64,000 nucleotides of DNA, from positions 1,116,001 to 1,180,000 of the forward strand of contig JADWQD010000002.1 of the NCBI GenBank assembly GCA_016110215.1, given 5' to 3'. The DNA comes from Capronia americana (taxonomy: Eukaryota; Ascomycota; Eurotiomycetes; Chaetothyriales; Herpotrichiellaceae). Under the pieces are notes generated by a model that had not been told where the DNA came from, searched no databases, and worked only from the letters and a program-made list of their open reading frames with translations. The position numbers and the translations under genes were made by a program. Positions 53,973-64,000 of this stretch are shown here, piece after piece. Each line of letters begins with the position of its first letter. Position 1 is the first letter of the stretch.

Positions 53973-55014
53973 CTCGCTCTTCGGGAAGCGACAAGAGAGT
54001 TCGACTGACGATCCTGCATTCGATCTCGTTGAGATGCCGTGACGCGACTCTGCAACATCGTCAAGGTCCGATTCTCGGGCTCATTGCAGTTATACCTCGG
54101 GGAGGAGCTCACCTTGGCCAATTTCAGTGTGGTTGGGCATCGTGATGGCTGATTGGTAATGGCTGGACTGATACTCTTGAAAAAAAGGATGTGAATGGAG
54201 TACGGTGAGAGAAGGAAAGAAAGAAATCAGGATGAGAGACGTTGGCGAGCTCGGTTCATATATACATCACCCTCGGACGGCCTATCGTGTATGCTATGGT
54301 ATGTATATCTTGATATGAACCATGGTAGGCCTCTCTGTAGGCCGCACCATAGGCCACCTCGACAGGCCACTCCCAAGGCTGTGCCAGATCATGAACAGGA
54401 GTTATTATTTGAGCAATCAGTTGGGCTGCAAGCGGCGAGCTGCTGAGACCCTTCACTGACACGCGTTCACTGTCTCTTTCTTGCACGACTGATTGGAGCC
54501 AACGAGCATTCCGGAGCTAAGGATTCAGGTGCGACGTATACTCAACTGCTATTGACAAGCAGAAGTGTAGACTGTAGATTTAGGTCGAGACGGAACACAA
54601 TGAGTTTGACTTGCTTGTTATGAGTAGCTAATCTCATTGTGAAAGGAGCGGTCTGTATCCTGCCTGCCAGAGGACCCATGTCCAAAACGAACGAAGGGTC
54701 TTCTCGAGCCTTTCGGCTTTCTCCTTCATAACCAAGTAAGTACTCCATTCCTCCAGTCAGGCAGTATATCAGTTCAAACAGACACATTCGAAGAGAGCCC
54801 CACGAATGACAAACCCATTCGTGATGTCCATCAATCGAATCAAGAACAAAGCAAATCATGAGCCAGCAACGGGTCAACCCAGTGCCCAAGATCTCACAGG
54901 GTCCTCTGTGTATCGAGGAGAAAGGGAGACGGATGTAGAGAATGTGTAGAGTTGGTCTGCTTTCATCTTCCAATGCCATCGTCTCGGATGCCCTCAACGT
55001 CCGGAGAATGGCAG

Positions 55015-55038
55015 AACGCCCTTATGAACGCCCTTATG
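55015..55038. repeat. 12-bp tandem duplication
   Basis: AACGCCCTTATG occurs twice in direct succession. Confidence 0.85.
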
Positions 55039-55040
55039 GA

Positions 55041-55110
55041 TACATTTCGTAAAGGAGAAAAAGGGAAGGTTTCGGTACATTTCGTAAAGGAGAAAAAGGG
55101 AAGGTTTCGC
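55041..55110. repeat. 35-bp tandem duplication
   Basis: Two copies, 55041-55075 and 55076-55110, begin TACATTTCGTAAAGG and differ only at the last base. Near identity suggests a recent event. Confidence 0.9.
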
Positions 55111-55306
55111 GCCAGAGTACAGTCACAAGAAAGCCGGGATGTTGGCGCCTCCTACCGACCCTCCTTGGCACCTCACATTGCACCGAACCACATTTCGCGT
55201 CAATGTGTGCCAGGGTACTACACCCAGAGGGATCACAGTGATAGTAAGGACGCCACGGCCGTTCTTTAGACCACGGATCCAATCTCAGATAAAACTTCAA
55301 TCGTTG

Positions 55307-56034
55307 TCAGGAATCATCAGAGGCTGACGACGGACTCGAAACTTTATGAATGGTTCGAAGATGTCGACGGAGGGTGTCGAGACGGCTGAAGCCTTTTTGC
55401 TTTCCGTTTAGGCTCCATTCACAGCTTGGGTACGGGCACGGAAATCGCTCGATGGGCTGGTCGTGCTTGGTATGGATAGCCTTCGTATGTCTTGCGAGGT
55501 CCTTCCGATACTGGAACCTCTTGTTGCATTCAGGCTGATCACATACAAAGCGAGGGTCGTGCCGTCTTTGGTGTGCTGTAAGTTGGTATTTCTTTTGGAA
55601 AGCTCGCGGTGGGTTGCATTTGTGGCAAAAGTGCATGTTGTCTGCGGTGATGGGGGAAGCACCACTTGAACTCGAGAAACCAGCCTCGTTCGCAGACTGT
55701 CTGTTCGGAGTGGTGGTTGCTGGGGCAGATGCACCGCCATTGTTGCGCTCATCTGGATACTCTCGTGGAATACCAGGATGGGCTTCCGTAGCGTCTTCCA
55801 GACTCGAAAGTGGACCCTCAACAAGAGCAGCGTTTTCAGGATATTCTTGTTGCTCTGCTTCTTGTGGGTAATCTGTCAACATAGGGAATTCGCCAAGTTC
55901 ATAAAATGAAGCATCGTCCAACTCCGGTAGAGACCAATTGCTGAGGAAATGAGCTTCGTCCCGAAGCCACAAGTTCGCAGGGTCGATGAAGTTTTCTCCA
56001 AGACTGAGACCGCTTACATTGGTCGCGGAACCAT
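55307..56034 (-). CDS. C2H2 zinc-finger transcription factor, three fingers (2 exons)
   Basis: Proposed exons 56034-56018 and 55940-55307 (77-bp GTAAGC...CCTCAG intron) give 216 aa beginning MVPRPINWSLPELDD. The unspliced frame upstream has no ATG before a stop, which supports the spliced start. The first half is acidic (possible activation region). Fingers: FCHKCNPPRAFQKKYQLTAH with a second His, FVCDQPECNKRFQYRKDLARH with a later His (C-x4-C, H-x4-H), and FPCPYPSCEW ... RLDTLRRHLRTIH. Three C2H2 fingers at the C-terminus are usual for fungal stress or developmental regulators. Target genes unknown. Nuclear. Confidence 0.8.
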
Positions 56035-58644
56035 GGTGATCGATAGGGAGGCGCGCGAGGAGCGGCCGCCTCCCCGCGTGCGGGTAGCTATATTGAGTTC
56101 AGGAATAGCGAACAAATTGTATGACACAGTAAAGAAGACTTTCCACCAGATCAGGCTCTCGGTGCACACATTGGAAAGAGAAGAAAACGGGAAGTCGGAC
56201 CCAAATTTAAGGCAGGAATCCGGGTGGCCTATCGTCCCGTCAGCGGCCTACCATCGAGTGGCCTACCAGCCACGTGACAAAGGCTTCGCCTCATTCAGTA
56301 CGCCTTGCCTTTGTTGTTCAGCTAGGCTTGTGCGACACGGATCAAAGTTGCTCTTGCCGTTGAGCACGCTGATTTGTGGACAGATAGGATACGCGAAGGA
56401 CACTTGCATGCAAGGAACAGTCGACCATCAACCTCCGGGTCTCATGTGTTTAATTAACAGTCGTCAATTGCAGTTGTCAATCATCGTAATCCATGTGCGA
56501 CAAAACAAGTGGCATGTCGGTGAGAGGAAGGTGAGAGGAAGATTAAAAACTGGCGACGTCACTCTACTTAGCACTCATCTTTTACGCCAACCCGCTCCCC
56601 GGACTAGGGTAATGTGGCTGTCTCTTCCTTAGCTTTTACTTCGCCTGTATCGCTTCAACAGTTCGTGATAACGTTCGGTTCTAAAGGATGGAATCGATCT
56701 GTCACCAGCAACCCCTCAAAGACAGCTTGACACGTTGCTTACGTCACTCTCTCCCGCTCGAAGACAGTTGGAGCCCCGGCTTACTTGGCTTTGATTGAAA
56801 GGGGGTTTTCACTTCAAGACTCTCACCGTACCACTCCTTGGCTCTAGACGCATCAAGGAGAAAGACACAAAGACATTCAAGGATCTCACGCCACTGATGC
56901 CAGCACGTCACTAGTCCTCGGAGCTGAAGAAACTTCTGCATGCGATACGTGGAGTTTGTGTAACGTCCATCGCGGTTTTACTGTGTACGGGTGCTCCCAG
57001 AGATTGTAACGCGGGGAAGATGAAGGGGCTTTACCCGCTTTACGAGTACATCCTCAGTTTCGAAAATTGTTAGGTGACTGGAGCAACTCCACTCGCTTAC
57101 CTCTTAAAGTTGTCGATCTTGGACTACTGACGACTAATTAGGCGATGGATTTGCGACTTGGCTGACCGAAATCGTAATCGGGCAGCTCCGCTCATTAGAT
57201 TGGCCTGTTCGGGGACCATGGCAAACTCTAACATGGCAACCAAAGTTTCCTCGTACTACAGAATCCTCCGATCAAGAGGAGGCTTTTTAAGAGGACACGA
57301 GAGAAGGGAGGGGTATGTGCCAGATCCTGGTAATCCCACAGCTCACAGTCACTACAACATGTTCGGTATGGCGCAGCAACGGATTGAGGAAGAACGCTGG
57401 CACCTCCAAGCCAAGGTAGAGTAGACATGTTTTGAAACGAGTTCACACGAGAACATGACTCAATTCTCGCCTAACGGCCAGCATCACAAGCGAACGATCG
57501 AGATCGGATACCGTGTTCCTACAGTTCCAGAACGGTGCTCTATGAATATCCAGCAGCGTTTCTTGACCACCAGAAAGTAATCCACCACTGTCGTTCCGCG
57601 TCTCAAAGGAAACGGCGCCGATCGTGGCGTGGCTGCACGCTTGTGTACAGATGCCATGCAAGACAGCCAACTTTGGAATATGACTTTTGAGGGTCGTTTA
57701 CATCAATTGGGCGAATAGGATTTTCTGGTTCCTTCCACATCGGTCGAACACGAGGATTTTGCCTGTGGCGAGGATCATTTCAGCTGAATTGACGCTGGCC
57801 CAGACGCAGGGAGCCAGCCTGGTATGTGTGTCTTTGGTGATGGAAGATTCCGCAAGCCTGAGCACATTCACCATGCCAGTGGAAAGCCTGACGATCCACG
57901 ATGGCGCACTTACAACAGCTGATATTAGCGTTCCGTGGCGCCCTCAATGCTGCAGTATCTCCTGGGAGTCGACATCGATACAGCCTGCACCTCGATGCTC
58001 CAACCATGATTGAATCACAATAACCAACAGAATGAGGTTTTGTTGGACTGTGCTCAACTTCCGCTACGTCGTGTTTGAATGTCGTCTCGCAGTCTGACGT
58101 GGAGACGTCGCGATTCCTGTCGAGAGACCTAACGTACCTTAAGATCAACCCGAGCCTACCTGATGCCTTGCACAGGACTTATGCAGCTGCCACGGACTCC
58201 ATAACACGACCTGCACAGATCAAAGCTCATCAACCGAATCTGGAATAGAGTTTGGTGGCAGGACTGACCTAGTGACCCGATGACCAGATCTTCAAGCCTT
58301 CGTGCAACATGGACGGTCTCGATTTCGCTCATTTCCATTTCGAGCAAGCTGAATCCATGGCTAGACACCAGGCTGAGCTGAGGAGGTCTTTGCACTGCAG
58401 CAGCCACTGCTGCAACCTCCACTTCCACGCATAGGAATTCGAGGGAACAACAGCATTCTGTTACGCGATTGGTGAGCGACTCGCTGTTAGATTCCTCAAA
58501 TTCAGTCCTCCTGCAATGCTTCAGTCACCTGCTGGAATCCCTGAGTCAGCTCATGAAGCTATAAGAGCAAGCAGTGTTTTCGAACTCAACTGGAATAAGG
58601 CAACTTCCTTGCAACCGTCCGTTGAGCCAGAAAGAGTAGCAAAC
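56035..58644. other. Gene-poor stretch, nothing recognised
   Basis: 2.6 kb with only short conflicting frames (up to about 227 codons, 55949-56632, which overlaps the C2H2 gene on the other strand). No domain, signal peptide or splice-linked frame was found. Old decayed genes cannot be excluded. Confidence 0.4.
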
Positions 58645-59607
58645 ATGAAGTCCATGCTCACAGTGATATTCTTGGGCTCGGCAGCCTTGACAAATGCCAT
58701 GCCACACGAGGTGTCTCCGTACCAGGTTTCGGTCCAATCCTACATGGACGATGTCGGTCCTGTCACTCCTGCTTGGGAAAAAGAGGACAAACAACGCCTC
58801 ATACCCATCTCGGACAAAACAAGAAAAGGAATCGTTGATCCGGTTGTCGAAGAAGGTCTTTTCACCCTAGGTAAGCCTGCCTGCCGGGCAAATCAAAATG
58901 CAGCACTCCCTCCTTTTCAAGAAGCTAAACTGGTGCAGTCGGACCTCGTTTTGGCAATGAGTTCTATAAAGATGTCATGGACGATGTAGCCACATCAGAC
59001 TTGACATGCATCACCAAATGCGCTACTACTGTGGCCTTGTCTCTACCATGCCTCTTCCGAGCCCTGGCTTCAGGAGATCCGGGTGCGGCTCTCCAATGCG
59101 TTTCCAAAGATCAAGTGAGTTCCTCCCAGCGTGGCGTGCAAAGGCCAGGTAGCATGGCGAATGTGAGCTGCAGGGAATGCTAAACTCGTGTCAGCTTTGC
59201 ACATGTGCGAAGTGCCTGCCAGACCCGTTAGAAGATTGGATCAAACAGGAGATTTGTAGCCAGAGCACCGTACTCGACGTCCCCGAGTCTGAACGCTTTT
59301 CGCCTTATGTCGACTTCTCTACGTTGTCCACCAACTCACTGGTCCTTGCCGCCTTCAGAGTATGTTGTTGAAGCTTGTCCACTTTCGAAACACGATCATG
59401 CTGACGTCTCAAAAACTACAGGGTGACATTTACAACTATCAAATCGAAGAGTTCAAGACGCTTAACAAGATATCATCTCCTTCCAGCAAAATCAACGATG
59501 TCAACGCGGAAGCCTTTTGTTTTCCCCCGTCCACTTCGTGTGGAGGTTGCTGCTGTCTTGGAGTCTGTATTCCTCTTGCCGACAAGTGTCTCGGAGTATG
59601 TTTGTAA
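58645..59607 (+). CDS. Secreted cysteine-rich protein, effector-like (4 exons)
   Basis: Exons 58645-58870, 58939-59114, 59195-59359 and 59422-59607 join in phase (250 aa). The signal peptide is MKSMLTVIFLGSAALTNA. The mature part has a charged segment, then cysteine groups: CITKC, LSLPCLF, ALQCV, LCTCAKCLPDP, EICS, and a C-terminal block with TSCGGCCCLGVCIPLADKC. About 18 cysteines in all point to a disulfide-stabilised extracellular protein. No family is recognised; it is not a hydrophobin or CFEM by spacing. It lies next to a HET gene in a gene-poor tract. The intron junctions are canonical, and the last exon might be spliced again at a GTATGT just before the stop. Confidence 0.75.
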
Positions 59608-60459
59608 TTACCTCTCACACACAAGCATTGAAGCTGGGGGAGGCACATCCTAGCAGATGCATAATGCGTAGTAGGGATATCATGAGTCGATCGCTGGAGG
59701 CCCCTTGACGGGTTTCGAGGGCAGAAGGTGGACGTCAATTTTGAAAAGCACTTTTGGGAGCTCACCTGTCCACTCGCTTGCACGTAGGCGCGAATTGAGC
59801 CGCAGCTGCGCACAGCAATAATTTCAATTCTCACACCAGAATGTAATCTTCTGATTCAGTCTGAATCACCAAAGTGCTATCTTTGTTCGCATTCCACACA
59901 CGCAAAATGGCAGTCAACGCAGTCATTTGACCGCCGGAAGCTCCACCTCCTTCAGCTGAAAGGTAGTCGAAAGTCGAAAAGGCGTCGAAAAGGAAACCGC
60001 TGGCGCTGCATGGTGGAGCAGATCAGGCAGCGTAAAGGTGAGCGAGGTGAGTGCGAAGGTCAGTGAGAGATGGGTGAATGTTGGTCCTTTGGTGAACAAC
60101 TTCCCTGCTTCGAGCTGGAAATGCGGCTGCGGTTAGTCCGTCCGTATAAGGCCTAGACCGTAATTCTGGCCAATCAGAATGGTTATACGGATCACACTAG
60201 TCCCCGTAGTGAGACATACAGTACGGACGAATTGTCCCCCATAACACGGACTTGCCGAGTATGGCCCCCAAGCTCTAGGCTACGCGCTGCATCTTCAAGG
60301 CGACGGCTAGGCCCGCTGCGCTTTGATCTGCTTCACAGCCTCCTGGCGAGGCGGGGGCCAAGGCCAGGTACACAGTACTTCTGTCACGACCTCCCTCGTT
60401 ACGACAATACGTCAGTCTCTGTTGAAGCAGCATTTGGTCAATCGAGTTCGCTGTATGCA
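59608..60459. other. Intergenic, promoter of the HET-domain gene
   Basis: No gene. It contains the nested palindromes at 60142-60190. Confidence 0.5.
60142..60190. repeat. Nested inverted repeats around a CCAAT box
   Basis: CCGTATAA (60142-60149) pairs with TTATACGG (60183-60190). Inside, ATTCTG and CAGAAT flank GCCAAT (60163-60180). It could be a promoter element or a relic of a mobile element end. Confidence 0.6.
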
Positions 60460-62697
60460 ATGCCATTTACATACAGGCCGCTTCAGGGCAACGACATCCG
60501 AGTGCTGACCCTTCATCCTATCACGAATGACGCCGACGTTTCATCACCCCTGATTTGCACACTGGAGCATGTCGACCTGCCTTCGGGTTGTGATGTCGAT
60601 CGCGAGACCCGTGCTTGCAAAGGAAGCAATTATGTCTGGCCCGAGGTTTATAAGCCTCAGGACTTCAGACGTCTGTTTAACCGATCGCCAAAGCGCTTTG
60701 CTTCCATGTCATCGCAAAGCTCCCTGGACCTACCTGGAAACGACGACGAGCTTCCCTGGTATCGTACGTGGGGCGACTACGTTGCGCTATCGTACTGCTG
60801 GGGTCCCGAAACGCCCATGCGGTCCATCATTCTCAATGGTGAATCATTTCCAATCAGACAAAATCTTCACGATGCTTTGGTCCTATTTCGCTCATGCGCA
60901 CGGATACGCCAGGGGTTCAAGCTCTGGATCGACGCGATATGCATCAATCAGGCTGACACGGCTGAACGCAATCAGCAACTGTCGCGCATGTGTGACATTT
61001 ACGCATCGGCGTGGCAGGTCGTAACATGGCTTGGTCCAGCCCGGAGTGACAGTGACTTGGCAGTGGCGGCTCTAAAGTGGATCTCAGCACACAACCGGCC
61101 GCTCGCGCACTCTCCTGGCTTCTATCCTGGCGGTCTCGTGGTGTATATACCCTTCCTGTTTCGGTTCGAGATCTGGCTTGAGTCGCCGCTGCAGGGCAAG
61201 GTGTACAAAGCACTTGCCACCTTCTTCTTGAGACAATACTGGCAGCGTTTGTGGATTCTCCAGGAAGTGGCAATCGCACGACCAGATGCACCCGTTGCTT
61301 GTGGAGACTGTTGGTTGACATGGGACATCCTACGCAACGCCATTACCTTCATCGTTCAAGATGAAGAGACATTCGGCTTTACTATGGTTGCCCGTCTCCA
61401 TACAAACACGATGATTCATTCGAAGCTCGATGCCGGGCGAGATAGGGTGCCGTGGGCGAGGTGCTGGGCTTCTGAACGCATGTGGCGACTCGTGCTTGAG
61501 TTAACAAACCTGCAACAGAACCAGAGGGTCCAGTCCAAAACAACTGATGCTACCGACTTAATGCGACCACTCTTGCTAGGATTAGAGGCGCAAGCAGAGC
61601 TTGCAGAGGACCGAATATACGGCCTCCTGGCCATCAAAGCTATTGCGGACAGGACAGCCATGACACCTACCTACGGAAGTTCCTTGCAGGAGCTCTACAA
61701 GGATTTCAGCCTACAACTCTTGTCAAAAGGGGATTTGAACACGCTGCAGTTGGTCTCGCGGCACAGTGTGGAGATCTACAGAAAGCGGAAAGCTACCTAC
61801 ATTGACGACAATATTCACTTGACGAATTCCGGTTCAGCAAGATCGTTTGATGCTACAACAGGTCGTGATCTGAAAGCTGGTCAGGGACGTTGTACTGTTG
61901 GAAATCTCTGTGCACACAGTCTACCAAGCTGGGCAATATGCATGTTATGTCGACCTATTCCGACAGCACGACTTCCAGGTGCATATCAAGCAGGAGGGTC
62001 TAGGCCCTCCCATATCTTCGCGAAAACGGTGCCGAACAACGGCCTCCTAGTTCAAGGATTGTTATTGGATGTGGTAACGTCATTGGGAGCCTGCCACGTA
62101 CACGAGGTAGACGAAACCTACCCAACAACCGCTGGCGGGCCTCAGCTGAACGCATACGGAGACCTTGATGGTGCGAGAACAGCACTGTGGAGGACAATTC
62201 TAGCCGATACAACCGCACAATGGATTGGCTCTACCGTCAATCACATGGAGGCCCTTCTTAACGGTAAACTCTGGCGCGTCGGCTTGGGCCTAGCAAAGCT
62301 TCATGGATTTTCTTTTCGACGTATCCTGTCGCGAAACCGGAAGTTGGTTCTTTCTGGATACACACTCGACCAGTTGATTTTGCCGCGGGCACACATGTTC
62401 GTGGACCAGAAACAATTTCCCAAAAGCAAGGAGATCAGGGAGGTGATCTCCTGCGCGGTGAACGTGACTGCCTGGAGACGTTTGATGTCCACGAAGACAG
62501 GAAGAATGGGCTTAGCTCCGGCGGGGGCAAGATTGGGAGATTCAGTTGCCATCTTACTGGGCTGCGACATACCACTTGTTCTCAGGCGACAGGAGAAGGG
62601 TGGCTGGATCGTGGTTGGAGAATGTTATGTGCATGGGGTCATGTATGGAGAAGCGATACGTGGCCACGACAAATTCGAGGAGATCACGCTTTATTAG
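60460..62697 (+). CDS. HET-domain (heterokaryon incompatibility) protein
   Basis: Intronless, 745 aa from ATG 60460; the frame is open further upstream but MPFTYRPLQGNDIRVLTLHP is the standard start of HET proteins. The HET domain spans about residues 107-260: YVALSYCWG (HET motif 1), LWIDAICINQADTAERNQQL (motif 2), then CDIYASAWQVVTWLG. Weaker family motifs follow (LRQYWQRLWILQEVA, LLLGLEAQAELAEDRIYGLL), and near the C-terminus a GDSVAILLGCDIPLVLR block and a GECYVHGVMYGEA ending. These proteins trigger or modulate self/non-self recognition and cell death after hyphal fusion. This is the single-domain cytosolic type, with no NACHT or WD40 part. Confidence 0.93.
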   Translation: MPFTYRPLQGNDIRVLTLHPITNDADVSSPLICTLEHVDLPSGCDVDRETRACKGSNYVWPEVYKPQDFRRLFNRSPKRFASMSSQSSLDLPGNDDELPWYRTWGDYVALSYCWGPETPMRSIILNGESFPIRQNLHDALVLFRSCARIRQGFKLWIDAICINQADTAERNQQLSRMCDIYASAWQVVTWLGPARSDSDLAVAALKWISAHNRPLAHSPGFYPGGLVVYIPFLFRFEIWLESPLQGKVYKALATFFLRQYWQRLWILQEVAIARPDAPVACGDCWLTWDILRNAITFIVQDEETFGFTMVARLHTNTMIHSKLDAGRDRVPWARCWASERMWRLVLELTNLQQNQRVQSKTTDATDLMRPLLLGLEAQAELAEDRIYGLLAIKAIADRTAMTPTYGSSLQELYKDFSLQLLSKGDLNTLQLVSRHSVEIYRKRKATYIDDNIHLTNSGSARSFDATTGRDLKAGQGRCTVGNLCAHSLPSWAICMLCRPIPTARLPGAYQAGGSRPSHIFAKTVPNNGLLVQGLLLDVVTSLGACHVHEVDETYPTTAGGPQLNAYGDLDGARTALWRTILADTTAQWIGSTVNHMEALLNGKLWRVGLGLAKLHGFSFRRILSRNRKLVLSGYTLDQLILPRAHMFVDQKQFPKSKEIREVISCAVNVTAWRRLMSTKTGRMGLAPAGARLGDSVAILLGCDIPLVLRRQEKGGWIVVGECYVHGVMYGEAIRGHDKFEEITLY

Positions 62698-63019
62698 AAG
62701 GAACAGTTTTCAAAGCGATGGAGTAACGGGCCGGCTAGCATCTTTTCCATTTTCAGCAAGAATTGATTTCCCGCAACATTGGACTGAGTCTTCCAAGGTC
62801 GGCCCTGGCAGGTCAAAGATCAAACTGGGGAATGTCAACTTGTCACAGGACGAAACCCACCTCAAGACAGACAGGCTCCCGAAAAACGGACATATTAAGG
62901 CCACTCGTTGCAGAGTTGCAAAAGCTCGTCTTGACACAGCGGCTACCGAAACCAACGCTCCTTTACCCCGTCGCAAACACTCGACTCATTCCGGACTACC
63001 TCTGGTGGATCCAGGGGAC
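62698..63019. other. Region downstream of the HET gene
   Basis: Two overlapping plus-strand frames run through here, but neither has its own convincing start. See the relic that follows. Confidence 0.4.
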
Positions 63020-63143
63020 GGTTGGTCTGAAGTTGAATGTTTACTCGAAAGGCGCGTTCGTGCACTTGGTCGTCTTAGGCGCCGAGAGAACGTTGAGCAT
63101 TCCGTGGAATGGCAAGGGTTACAGTGAAGAGCAGAACCTTTAG
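63020..63143 (+). pseudogene. Broken chromodomain-like relic
   Basis: One frame reads GWSEVECLLERRVR ... NVEHSVEWQG and then stops. The frame one base over continues at the same point as KGYSEEQNL and then TAG. Put side by side, the order of residues (VE-x-LL-x-RR ... VE-x3-EW-x-G, then GYSEE-x-N) follows the chromodomain pattern, with a frame change inside the WKG-Y region and TAG where a Trp is usual. Chromodomains end many Ty3/gypsy integrases and occur in heterochromatin proteins. The source is unknown and the match is short. Confidence 0.35.
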
Positions 63144-63401
63144 ATTGAGGCTAGACATAGACGCCGAAGATCTTTTTGATAGAGAGAATAAACACGAGAC
63201 CCGCCAAGACTTGCGGAGATGGACGAGAAGCCTAAGTGCTCCTCCGTATGGGTACCAGGAAGCCTAAGTGATCCTCCGTACCAAAGTGCCTTTTCCTGCG
63301 TCTCCAAGTAACGACCTTTTCTATCCAAGGTCCACACCATCCAAGGCACTCGTACATTTCCCTCCCGAGCACTTGACCGTGGCCTCTGATGCCCGAGATA
63401 T

Positions 63402-64000
63402 ATGTTAGCACGTGGGACCAAGTCGGCCTACGTCTGTCTGCGATGCCAGAAAAATCTACGCGGTGACAACCCCCGTCACCCTGCCCGCGTGCTTCGGCGA
63501 TGGCAGAGTGCAGCCCCAAGCCGAGCGGCACTCGACGAGTTCGACTATGGCGACGACAACACTAGCACCCCCGTCCACCAGCCTCAAGATGAAGAAAGCC
63601 CGTCCCAACCCCGGCCCCGTGGCAAGCGGCAGTTTTGGCGAAAGTGGAAGCCCGATCCCACTGCCCAACTCGGCGTCAACTCCCTAGGCAAGCCCGCCGA
63701 AGTCATCCTGCTTCCCTCGAGAGATCGCAAGATAACCCAAGTACCCAAGGGTGACGGAACGGACCGAGCGGGAACCACCCTACAGGAGTCATTAGACTCG
63801 GAAAATGTCCCGCTCAGCGGTGCCACGCTGGCAGAAAACATTGAGCAGATACGCCTTCTGGTTGGAAAAATGCGCGGGCAGCTGGAAAAGCACGAGTGGA
63901 AGACGTTGAGTCGGAATTTGAAGACCGGGTTCCAGACCTCGCAGTTGAAGAAGTACATCCGTCTGCGGAAAGGCGAGCATGGGCCTCCTCCCGCGCTGCG
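63402..64000 (+). CDS. SLS1: Mitochondrial Sls1-like protein, 5' part (cut by window end)
   Basis: An open frame from ATG 63402 runs to the last base without a stop (199 codons visible). The N-terminus MLARGTKSAYVCLRCQKNL is basic and CxxC-bearing, with ARVLRRWQSAAPS, as expected for a mitochondrial presequence. Later come LGKPAEVILLPSRDRK, SLDSENVPLSGATLAENIEQI and LSRNLKTGFQTSQLKKYI, which match the N-terminal domain of fungal Sls1 as I know it. Yeast Sls1 is an inner-membrane protein that couples mitochondrial transcription to translation. The transmembrane segments would lie beyond the window. No intron is seen in this part. Confidence 0.65.
   Translation, partial: MLARGTKSAYVCLRCQKNLRGDNPRHPARVLRRWQSAAPSRAALDEFDYGDDNTSTPVHQPQDEESPSQPRPRGKRQFWRKWKPDPTAQLGVNSLGKPAEVILLPSRDRKITQVPKGDGTDRAGTTLQESLDSENVPLSGATLAENIEQIRLLVGKMRGQLEKHEWKTLSRNLKTGFQTSQLKKYIRLRKGEHGPPPAL

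Larger units (their letters stand above)
53973..55306. other. Intergenic with short tandem duplications
   Basis: The promoter region of the poly-Ser gene is at the left. A 151-codon minus-strand frame (54542-54997) has no domain and is not called. Two tandem duplications at 55015-55110 are listed separately. Confidence 0.5.

Noticed and set aside
54542..54997. 151-codon minus-strand frame
   Set aside because: Composition is not absurd, but there is no domain, no signal peptide and no clear promoter; kept out of the gene list.
57158..58148. Several 70-120 codon frames in the gene-poor stretch
   Set aside because: They conflict with one another, and none joins to another by plausible introns.

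Overview
The window is nuclear DNA of a filamentous ascomycete (Pezizomycotina). The signs are many short GT-AG introns (about 42-110 bp) with CTAAC-like branch points, Zn2Cys6 regulators, a HET-domain protein, a GH27 alpha-galactosidase and MAL-type sugar transporters. The class (Eurotiomycetes or another) cannot be settled from the sequence alone. I rebuilt gene models by joining reading frames at splice sites and checking phase. No rRNA, tRNA, CRISPR array or intact transposon was seen.

Left part, 1-34.2 kb, is mostly housekeeping. It holds a TATA-driven 33-codon gene, a Rab5/Vps21 GTPase, a long protein whose 2OG-oxygenase-like region has lost its catalytic residues and which ends in a BRCT-like domain, and an Rrt8/EI24-type membrane protein. 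Next come a secreted PAN plus beta-propeller-like protein, a leucine-rich unknown, a 79-residue Cys4 protein, a short-chain dehydrogenase, an ING/PHD chromatin reader, a DEDDh-type nuclease, mitochondrial ribosomal protein uS14m, an ABC-F ATPase and an acid sphingomyelinase-like enzyme.

Middle part, 36-53 kb, looks like a metabolic island. It contains two Zn2Cys6 regulators, an HpcH/HpaI aldolase convergent with a 2OG-Fe(II) dioxygenase, an MFS transporter bounded by telomere-like motifs, an alpha-galactosidase ending in KDEL, and two neighbouring MAL-type transporters. The promoter shared by the alpha-galactosidase and the first MAL-type transporter carries two mirror-image CGG-N9-CCG sites, the kind of site Zn2Cys6 proteins bind. 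I infer uptake and breakdown of galactosides or other sugars plus a side pathway through the aldolase and dioxygenase.

Right part, 53-64 kb, is gene-poor and accessory in character. It has a poly-serine small protein, a three-finger C2H2 factor, a 2.6-kb stretch with no recognisable gene, a secreted cysteine-rich protein, a HET-domain protein and a broken chromodomain-like relic. The 5' end of a mitochondrial Sls1-like gene runs off the window edge.
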